DNA from: Calonectria ilicicola
Lineage: Eukaryota > Ascomycota > Sordariomycetes > Hypocreales > Nectriaceae
Direction of reading: 5' to 3'
DNA length: 64,000 nucleotides
Assembly: GCA_020809705.1 (NCBI GenBank)
Contig: CP085835.1
Location: forward strand, 310,001-374,000
Shown: piece after piece, positions 55,485 to 64,000 of the stretch
Numbering within the stretch: position 1 is the stretch's first letter
Layout: each line of letters opens with the position of its first letter
Made by a program: the position numbers and the translations under genes
The notes under the pieces: model-generated
The model's input: the letters and a program-made list of their open reading frames with translations, nothing else
Database searches by the model: none
What the model was told of the DNA's origin: nothing

Positions 55485-56917
55485 ATGATGACAACCAATA
55501 CAGATCCGATCCCAGCCCCAGATGCTGATGTTTGACACCCCTGGTCTATTTGTAGACTTCTTACTGATTTTTTTTCTCTCTAGGTTGTCGATGATACGGA
55601 CTCCTCATTTGGGGACGTAAGCAATATTCTGCACTACATACTAAGAGGAGCAGAGTGAAACTGATGGTTGTCTGATAGGGCGCGGCATCGTCTACCGAAA
55701 GTCTCAGAAGCTCTATTCTAGAATATCGAAACGAAAATGGTAGAACATACCATAGTTACAAGGATGGAAGTTAGTCTCTCATGGCTCTCCTGACCACCCC
55801 TAGAACCCACACTCACAGACATTGACCGCAGAATATCATCTTCCCAACGACGATGAAGAAAATGAGAGGCTGGGTATGCTAATGAGCCCTGTGATTTTCT
55901 CGGATAATTATTAAACTTAAAGATCAGATTTGCAACATAATTTATTCCTCATCAGTTTCGACAACAAACTTGGTCTATCGCCCCCAAACCTTCCCGATTC
56001 CAAGGTGAAACGGGTCCTGGATCTAGGTTGCGGAACAGGCAATTGGACAGTGGATTTTGGAGATGAGCATCCAGAGGCAGAGGTAAATGATGATACATCT
56101 CGAATCTGAACTTCCACCTGACGCTGTGTGCCCTAGATTATTGGTATTGACCTTTCTCCCATTCAGCCAAACTTGTAAGAATGATTTACTGCCTGTACTA
56201 ACCGTATAATCTAACACCGAGCTAGCGTTCCACCAAATGTTCAATTCTTCATCGACGATATTGACGAGGATTGGGATTATTCCGAGCCATTTGACTACAT
56301 CCACAGCAGAATGATGAATTTTAGCATTGGAAACTGGTCTGAGTATTTGAAAAAGATTTTTGAGTGATTCTCCTCTGACAAATAGCTTTTGACGAGTTTC
56401 AGCTAACGAATTTAGTAATCTGGCCCCAGGAGGCTACGTTGAACTGCAAGAGATGGATGGGTTCTACAGGTCCGACGACGGATCTTTGAAGCCGGATCAT
56501 GCGGTTTCAAAATGGTGCGATCTTGTCGGTGAAGCAGCATCCAAATTGGGCAAAGCGTTCCAAAAAACCGAGGAATTGAAGGATATCATGGCGGAAGCTG
56601 GATTCACCGACGTGGCTGAGACCTATTACAAGTGGCCTACAAACCCTTGGCCAAAGGACAAGAAGTACAAGTCGATTGGGGCATGGAATAACGAGAATGC
56701 AACCCGTGTTCTCGAATCAGTCACCTTGGCCCCATTTACAAGGTGCCTGGGGTGGTCTGTTGAAGATGTCCATGTTTTTCTGGTCGATGTGAGGAAGAAT
56801 TTGAACGACCCAAAGATCCACGCTTACTCACGAATGTATGTTCCATGTACACTCTGATCCTATTAGTGCTAATGTATCAACAGCTGTTCAGTTTATGGAA
56901 GGAAACCTGAGGCTTAG
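55485..56917 (+). CDS. LaeA-like SAM-dependent methyltransferase
   Basis: Nine exons (55485-55529, 55584-55616, 55679-55769, 55832-55873, 55928-56082, 56137-56174, 56226-56363, 56416-56835, 56884-56917) join in frame to 331 residues. Splice sites are GT-AG, the first donor being a weak GTTTGA. Family marks are ILEYRNENGRTYHSYKDG with KYHLPNDDEENERL, then motif I VLDLGCGTGNW (about 99-109), IIGIDLSPIQP, FIDDIDEDW, and NLAPGGYVELQEMDG. The end CSVYGRKPE is typical of the family. LaeA-like proteins are nuclear methyltransferases that influence secondary metabolism and development. Only a minority, close to LaeA itself, are global regulators, so this one may have another substrate. Many small exons are usual for this family. 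Confidence 0.93.
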
Positions 56918-57668
56918 ATGGAATGAAGGAGCAAGGGAAAAATGTGTTGTTGTCTTCCTGGCTACGCGAGATTGCAGTAATGAGGGGGTTGGTAAATTGA
57001 ATGATACATATATTGACCTAAATGTTGTAAACAACGGATACTATCAAGTTTTGATTCAGCAACTACTGCACGTAAAGAGCAAGATAGGGAGTTTTAGCCT
57101 ATCTCTTCTCAGAAATCACTGAGGGGTTGCATCATGTTCCGATTTCTGCCAGAGGAATTAGCCCTGTCCCTCAGCCCACAGTAAAAGCGGCTGACGTCTG
57201 ACCCACTCGCATGGGCATTCAGCTCAGCCAAGATAACTGGGGTGCTGATTGGATCCAACAACGCAATCAATCGTTTTCTGAGCGTTGCGGGCGCGTGCGA
57301 CTGCGCCTTTGTCGACTTTGCTCATCTAAATGTGCCTTGCTCAACTCGCACAGCCACTCACTCCTAAACGACTCTGCACCTGCAATCACGCTTCAGGCCG
57401 AAGGATCTAACCGCCTGTCATAAGTCCACATTGTTGGTGGGTAAATTTAATGCATTGTGTCGGCGCGCACAAGCCAGGTGCTCAAGGCAGTCGTCATCTT
57501 GTTTTTGGTCGTCCAACTTGAACTTCAAAAACCTCCTCATAACCTGATACCTCTTCCCTAATTCTCCCCGCCTCCTCGCTCATCTCTGGGTTCATTCGTC
57601 AAAAAAGCCCCAAGAAAGTTCACCACACCTATTAATCAGCACAATTTTACTGTCAACCCACCTCCAAC
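56918..57668. other. Intergenic region before the small secreted/membrane protein
   Basis: About 750 bases. The last 200 before the ATG are C/T-rich with CCACC and CTCC blocks, a typical fungal core promoter and leader. No other gene seen. Confidence 0.4.
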
Positions 57669-58088
57669 ATGCATTACAAATATTTCTCAATACTTGCATG
57701 CGCGGCCTTGGCGTGCGCTGCAGACCCACCGCCGAATGGCCAAGCTAGTTTATCATCCTACGCCCTACTTGCCTTCAACGTGCTTGTCACTATCACTAGC
57801 CTAACTTATACCTACACGCAATATCGCAACCGACAGTCGAGTATGAATGGGGCGGCGTTTGCGGAGGCTTTGGGCGAGGCGTTGCAGCAGGCCCTTGATG
57901 AGATACCAGACGACAGTTTGCAATATACAGCTACGATAGATACGTCGGAGGGACCATTTACGATAGCTTACGTTGGGTGGAGGGAAGAGGTGGACACAGT
58001 ATTACCCGCCACGCCCACGGGGCTGCCATCAAACCAGATCCAGGATCAGAAAGAGGAGGATCAATTTTCGGACCAGGTCGAATTATGA
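57669..58088 (+). CDS. Small secreted or membrane protein, unknown function
   Basis: A single-exon frame of 139 codons with a start after a C/A-rich leader. It begins with a signal peptide (FSILACAALACAAD, about residues 5-19). A second hydrophobic stretch ALLAFNVLVTITSLTYTYT (about 32-50) could be a membrane span. The remaining acidic part (GEALQQALDEIPDD, then FTIAYVGWREEVD) has no Cys and no recognised motif. Absence of cysteine after the signal argues against a typical cysteine-rich effector. Function is unknown, and expression is likely given the well-formed leader. Confidence 0.6.
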   Translation: MHYKYFSILACAALACAADPPPNGQASLSSYALLAFNVLVTITSLTYTYTQYRNRQSSMNGAAFAEALGEALQQALDEIPDDSLQYTATIDTSEGPFTIAYVGWREEVDTVLPATPTGLPSNQIQDQKEEDQFSDQVEL

Positions 58089-58280
58089 TTGAGCAATAAG
58101 GGCATTTCAAACGATGGCGGGTCGTGGCAAGTGCAATTCACTGATAATTTCGGCAAATGGGCTTTTGGTTTTGTCCCGAGAAAAGGTTGCATGAAATAAA
58201 GCTTGTCGTTCAACTGTTCAAATTAAAATAGATCAAATCAACCAAAGAATAAAACTGTAGGGCAATCTCGGGCTAAATTT

Positions 58281-60877
58281 TCAAGTAAAGAAACCACCAT
58301 GTACTTTGCTCATGTGGTCGTAACACAACTTGCTTTGCTTGAATGTTGCCAAGCATAACCAGCAAATGTGAGCACCGCACCGACATGACATGTGGTTGCA
58401 TCCATCAACTTTTTCTATCGCTGTTCCGCAGTCAGGACAATCCTTGATTCCTAGCTTCTCCTTGGCTTTCCTTAGCGCTTCTGTACCACCAAATGGGTCG
58501 CCTTTTTGCTTTGAACAAGTTATTCCAGGATGCGGGAGATGGCAAGCTGTGCAGGTAGATGCCAGGCACTTCTTGCAAGTGAACGTCGCTGGTGAGTCAG
58601 TCGATGCAACAGCGACCCGGTATACTTCGTCACAATCAGGTGTCGGGCAGTACCGAAACTGGTTCGGGTGTCGCCGAATATGCGACGCAAACGAGGCCGC
58701 AAGTATGTCTTCAAATGTCTCTGAAAGGAGAACACTCTGGATTTCGGGTAGAGGCAAACTCTTCCCACAATTTCCAGAGTCTCCTTCACATGTGATGCGA
58801 AACTCTTTTGTGCTTGATGTTCCGGCCTGACACATGTTGGCAAAGCAGAGACCGCAATACACATGGTTGCAAGAAGTGCGGACCGGCTCCTCCGGCTCGC
58901 AAAAGCAAATAGGGCAGCAATTCTCAGAATCGGCACCCGCAGCTCTCGGGTTTGGTTCCCTGCGACCCATTAGAGTTTTGGCCCGGGAAACATGCTCCTC
59001 TGTTCCATGAATAAGGATGCATTTCGACTCTGGGTCAAAGATGATATTCTCAGGCCCAAGCTCGGACTCGAGGGTTTCGACCCCACCATCAACGGCCCAC
59101 TGAACTTCGGTTTGTTTTTCAAGTCTGATGAGATAGCTGGTCGAAGTTATGTTTTGGATGAGTCGGTGGAGCGCATGTGTCGCGAGCTTGAAAACCTCCT
59201 TGGGCCCAAACACCCGAAATTGCGAGGATCGCACATCACGGAGAATGACTATTCCAAATTCCTGTTCAAGTTGCTTGACTCGCTTGTAGTCATCTGGTTT
59301 GATTTTTAATCCGACTGGCGAAATATTTTTTCCCTCCAACATCATCACTTGCCCGCTGACAATGTCCTTGAGCTCCCTTTGAGCTAGAGCCACCTTTTCA
59401 CGGTTATCACCCTCAAGCTTCAGGATATAAGTGTTGCCGCTCGACTTGGCAAAGAATTGGATGTATTCTCTACTCCAATGGACCTTCTTTGAATCGATTG
59501 AATTTTGAATAACCTTGTAAACTCGAGTGGATACTTGGAATTGCACTGACATGACAACGTTTGCAAATAGTTTGTTGCTCCTACAAAAGGGCAAGGGTAT
59601 GTTGTTCAGAGCAGAGGCTGCTTCTGTCGCGTGTGATTCTTCAAAGAAGGTTGCATGCGCATTGACTCGCTTTCCTTTGGAGTTGTCAGAGATTTCCCAT
59701 CTATCCAGAAGCCCATGGGTGTCCAGCATCGATTTGATAAGCGTGGCATCAATCTCCATATCAGCGACATAGTTCAAGTCTCCCATTTCGACCCGACAAG
59801 ACTTTTCGGCTGCATTCATGTCTTTGGTAATGTCATGCTCTGCGGCGGACTCGGGCAATCCATTCAATGTAACAACCCACCTCGGCTGATCGAGATCCCC
59901 GTTTGTTTGAGTAACGCGTGAGGCGACCACCGTGGAAGTGAGAATTCGATATGTACCAGTCCGAAACTTCTTCTGCACTTGATGTGCAACGTGATTGCTT
60001 TCGAATTTTAGGCAGGCTGATCGGGTTGGTCGGTGCCACCAGAGATGGACTTTCCTGCTGTCAACTTGACCAAAGCGAGAGCCTTGAGGCATAGGAACAG
60101 GGATTGGTCCCACTTCAAGGTCCTTGACAACAATAGAAGTGCGCAGCTTTTGACATGCCATGTTGGCAAATTTTGGATTTTCAACCTTGACGATTGCGGC
60201 GAAGGTGTTTTGGTTGGCAGATTTCACTAGCTTCACCTCATTTGTGGATACCGTGATGCGGACATCCGACAGCAGGTCCATGACAAACTTGACAGAGGCG
60301 TTGCTCGGAAGGTTGGAGATGCGAATCGCAGAAAAGTCAGAGGGAAGAGAAATCTTGGTAACAATGGCGCCGTCGCCGAACTTGGCCCATGCACCTCCAA
60401 GCTCACGAGACCAATTTTCGATGATATTGTCTTCCTGGAGGAAACGACAGTCAGCATGCGACGAAGTATTTAATTTAATGCAAAAAGACTGACCAGCGAT
60501 GCCTTAGAGTCGTTTTTATTTTCCTTTTTATTCGCGACATCGTGGGAAAATTTGCATGCGGTGCCATAATTACAACGGCCTTTCGCAAAGAAGCGGCATG
60601 GCTGGGGAGCTGGTGGTGCTGTTGAAGGCCCAGGACCATCGTGTGCAAATGCACATGAACTTCCCCGTGTACAACGCCCACGAGCATAATTTAGGCATGG
60701 GGCTCGAGATGGGATAGGAATTACCGGCTGCCTGATCCTTGGCACTGGGACCCGGTGCTCGTAGATTGGCTCTGGTATGGGTTCCCATATTGGTACCCTT
60801 GGCACCCTTGTCACCCTTGGCGGCTCTTGGACCACGGGTCTCTCTGGTTGAGTTTCACGAGAGCTGTTGTTACCCAT
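58281..60877 (-). CDS. CCCH zinc-finger / RBR E3 ubiquitin ligase
   Basis: Two exons (60877-60494 and 60434-58281), split by a 59 bp intron in phase 0, give 845 residues. A Pro/Arg-rich N-terminus leads to two CCCH fingers (CLNYARGRCTRGSSCAFAH and CRFFAKGRCNYGTACKFSH, about 62-110), which bind RNA. The middle, about 130-600, is KH/RRM-like in spacing, with repeated strands and no clear motif. The C-terminus is an RBR module: RING1 CCPICFCEPEEPVRTSC and NHVYCGLCF (about 655-690), an IBR region around YCPTPDCDEVY, and RING2 CPDCGTAIEKVDGCNHMSC with CGAHICWLC (about 800-830). The RING2 Cys accepts ubiquitin before transfer to the target. The pairing suggests ubiquitination of RNA-bound proteins. 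It overlaps no other gene, and the start ATG has a good context. Confidence 0.9.
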
Positions 60878-61819
60878 TGTAGCGGTAGTAGGATGGACCT
60901 GTGGAAGGTGGAGAGCTTCAAGTTTGAGCAGGTAGCGATGGATTTCATCGCATTCTTATACCTGGGGACAAATAGCTGATCGGTTGTGGCTAGGCAGAAA
61001 GTGCCGGACCGTCAGCACAAAACTACTGATTTGTTGAATTGCATGATGGAAGGCCTCATTTATTTCACTGGTACTTGCAGTTTTGCTTGGCTACGGCTCT
61101 ATGCGAGGCATAATTGTGTACCATTTTGGTACTTGTACATGCTCGACGTAGCCTGGTGCATTTTTAGCGTCGTAGGCGTTTCAACCCCCCTCTTTTGATA
61201 GTGCACCAACAACCAACCACAACGCCCCGACACTATCCGTTGCGCCTATAGAAATGTAAAATTAAGCCAACACGGAAAGTGAGCAACGCCATATTTTGAG
61301 CGCGATGATTGTATTGGGAATGGAATTCAATTGGAAATTTTCGGGAAAAGAACGGTACGTCAATGTATACAAATTGGTACATGTCAATGTTACATTTTGG
61401 GAAAAAAGAAAAACCGTACGAGTTTCACCTAGGACGCTGGAGGCCGACCATATCCACTCACCTGACCTTGGACAGCCAACCAACACCTTCACTTTACAAT
61501 TGAACCCACTGCGTATTTCCAATTAAATGGCTAGAAAATGTCGGTGTCTTATCATATTTCTCTTGGGTAGCATGCGCATTTCGCTAGCAAGCCCTGAAAT
61601 TTCGAAGCCTATCAATTTGCAGCGAAGAGGGTGTGGGGGTCGAGTCGTAATGGGCAGCACAGAGAAGTGGCTTTTGTTCCTTGCAAGTATAAGAATTCAG
61701 CTTGTCCCAAGTTCTAGGGAAACTAAACTTAACTTCTTCACTCAACAAGTGAAGCTTGATCATTCTTTTACACCTTTGACCATACATTGACTCCAAATAC
61801 CCTCGGAATACCCACAACC
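60878..61819. other. Divergent promoter region of the RBR and SET genes
   Basis: About 940 bases with several short frames of poor composition and no repeats. Nothing else recognised. Confidence 0.4.
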
Positions 61820-64000
61820 ATGGATATCCATGATGTGTCTAATGTTCCCAAATTTGGGAAGGTCTTGTTAATCCAAAAAGAAAAGCTGAGAGATGCCTAT
61901 TCCCGCAGAGGAGAGGAGTTAGTGCACAATGGTCCTGTGGATGAAATTATCCAAAGATTCATGTATCGAATGATGATGAAAGAGGGATATATTTACATTC
62001 AAGGGGTCGAAAGTGAACCTATGGTCAACCCATCATTCATTCCCCCACCCTATTCTCCTTGCGTTAAGTCGTTTTCCGATCTTAGGAAGATAAACATCGA
62101 AAATCTTTGTATTGAGACCCATCACAGGGATACCTACCTTCTCGTCAGGCCAGTCACACCAGCTGATAGAATGTCTGGAACATTAGTCATGGCTATTGTG
62201 GAGGACGAGAACAACCATGTTATCATGTTGCAGCTCTTCCATCAAGAGCTGGAGGGGGAAGAGATTACGGAACAGATTTTTAACCAGTACAGGGCTTTCA
62301 TCATCAAAGAGCCATATATGAATCTCTTGGCAGATGGAGACTATGGGCTTCGTGTCGATCACCCATCGGATGTTATTTGTCTTCCTGACCATGACCAGAG
62401 AATCCCCAGACTCTGGTGGAAGACACCAGATGAGAATGCAATGCCTGCCTCAGCTTGGAATGCGAAAGGATATGAGTATTTCAAGGCGTCCAAATACCGC
62501 AACGCTCTGGAATGGTGACCATATTTCTCTCTACTGTTTACCACAAAAGCTTATTTTCGTGTCAGTTACACCCAAGCTCTTGGTTGCTCCCCGACTCTAG
62601 AAGAGGTCGAAGCCATCAGACTCAATAAATGCTTGGCTTTTTTGAAAGAAAGGAAATTCGAGTCTGTTCTATCAGAATTCGAATTCTTCCCCGCTAAATT
62701 CGAGAAAGCGCTCGCATGCAAGGCGAATGCTCTGTATCAATTGCGGAGATATCGTGAATGTTGCGAGGTTCTGAAATCTTTACTTCTCGAGTATCCACAA
62801 AATTCTGCTGCCAGACCCCAACTTTCCCGAGCAATCAACCGATGCTTGGAGCAAGAGTACGCCAAATACCAGTTCCGGCAACTCTATGAGGAGATTAGGG
62901 AGCTTCGACCACCGCTGTTGGATCATGCGACCTATGTCGGCCCGGTAGCTGTCAGACAGTCGGGATCAAGAGGTCGTGGGTTGTTTACAACAAAGGCTGT
63001 CAATGCAGGCGATTTGCTGCTGTGCGAAAAAGCCTTTGCATATGCATATCTTGACAATGAAGAGCTTGACAACCCAGATGTGGCGGTTTTATTCAACCTG
63101 GACAACGACAAAATCACCATCGGATCACAGCCACGACTCATCACCGAGATTGTGCAGAAGATCTATCGAAACCCGTCTCTTGCTTCTGTTATTACTGGCC
63201 TTCACCATGGAACGTATGAATCAGTCGGTAACTCAGAAGCTGATTCGTCTATTGTTGATTCGTAAGAATATGGCAGTCATTCTCGCATCTCCGTACTAAC
63301 CTTTTGGTTTAGGTTTCTAGTTGAGCGTATTGTATCTCTCAACTCCTTCGGATGTTCACTATCGTCTCTCGATAGACACTTAAAGGCTATAACAGATGAT
63401 GATTTTGAAGACCCAACTGAGACATACTACCACTCATGTGGCATCTGGCCGATGGCTTCCTACATCAACCATGAATGCCACAGCAATGCTCGTCGCTCAT
63501 TCATTGGCGATATGATGGTAATTAGGGCATCACAGGATATACCGGCCGACACGGAGATCCATTTCTGGTATCAAATGCCCAGCACAGTTGATTATGTGGA
63601 TCGCCAGAAACGACTTCGGCACTGGGGATTCGAGTGTGGATGCGTCATATGTGAAGACGATAAAGCCACAAACAATATAACCTTTTTGAACAGAAAGAAA
63701 CTGAGAGATGGATTGAAGAAAGCCTTTCAGTCCGAACAGGAACTAGACACGGGCATGGTTGAGGCCATGTTGGTTCAACTCGAAGGAACATACAACCGAC
63801 CTGCCTCTGAGGTTCCTCGTTTGGGTGTCTGGGATGCTTACTTTGCACTTGCGCAACATTACTTCGAAAAGTCGGAAGTAGCAAAAGCTGTTGATTCAAT
63901 TTTGAAGGTCTTTGCGTCTCTTGGCTATGTTATTGAAGGTGGAAGTCTGCCTCATACCACAGCTGAATCGATAGTGATTAAGAAATGGGGGATAATGGTA
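61820..64000 (+). CDS. TPR / SET domain protein (SMYD-like), cut by window end
   Basis: Three exons are seen (61820-62514, 62566-63261, 63313 onward) with 51 bp introns; the gene continues beyond 64000. The start ATG at 61820 has an ACCATGG context. The N-terminal 200 residues hold no named domain. AWNAKGYEYFKASKYRNALE and RLNKCLAFLKERKFESVLSE are TPR helices. The SET domain starts with SRGRGLFTTKAVNAGDLLL (about 345) and includes MASYINHECHSNARRSF, where NHxCxxN binds SAM, and IPADTEIHFWY. CGCVICEDDKAT is the post-SET zinc-binding segment. No MYND finger is seen between the halves. The family methylates lysines on histones or other proteins; the substrate is unknown. Confidence 0.9.

Overview
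The window looks like nuclear DNA of a filamentous ascomycete, most likely a Sordariomycete. The signs are many 44-103 bp GT-AG introns with CTAAC/CTGAC-type branch sites, Zn2Cys6 regulators, an RTA1-family protein, a LaeA-like methyltransferase, an NLR of the nucleoside-phosphorylase type, and nuclear tRNA genes with introns. Placement below class level is inference. Exon structures were built by hand from splice signals and reading frame. For nearly all multi-exon genes the summed exons are a multiple of three.

Layout. 1-5 kb: the 3' end of an S8 (subtilisin-like) protease gene faces a gasdermin-like gene tail to tail, followed by an F-box gene whose frame breaks near its 3' end. 6-19 kb: a loose set of metabolic genes (secreted tyrosinase, SAM methyltransferase, SnoaL-like protein with an apparent frameshift, BAHD-type acyltransferase), a fungal regulator that lacks its DNA-binding part, and an unidentified decayed coding remnant beside it. 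21 kb: a glycine-rich RRM protein. 23.4-26.6 kb: a six-exon C2H2 / protein kinase / C2H2 gene. 27-34 kb: tannase-family esterase, RTA1-like membrane protein and two Zn2Cys6 regulators. The intergenic regions around the esterase, the RTA1 gene and the first regulator share a repeated palindrome-like site. 37 kb: tRNA-Leu with a long intron. 38-43 kb: a secreted sulfatase, then a single-pass membrane protein ending in the same C2H2 cassette as the kinase gene. 44-54 kb: a PNP/NB-ARC/TPR NLR, a trypsin-like protease fused to a coiled coil and an RfeG-like domain, a divergent membrane protein, and a tRNA-Asn. 55-64 kb: LaeA-like methyltransferase, small secreted or membrane protein, CCCH/RBR ubiquitin ligase, and a TPR/SET protein cut by the window end.

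The most notable content is a concentration of genes of the kind used in fungal non-self recognition and regulated cell death: the gasdermin/subtilisin pair, the NLR, the trypsin fusion and the two C2H2-cassette proteins. The gasdermin/S8 pair fits the known HET-Q1/HET-Q2 type of system. The kinase and trypsin fusions are the better candidates for something not yet described. The shared ATACTCGTAT site suggests a small regulon run by the neighbouring Zn2Cys6 factor.
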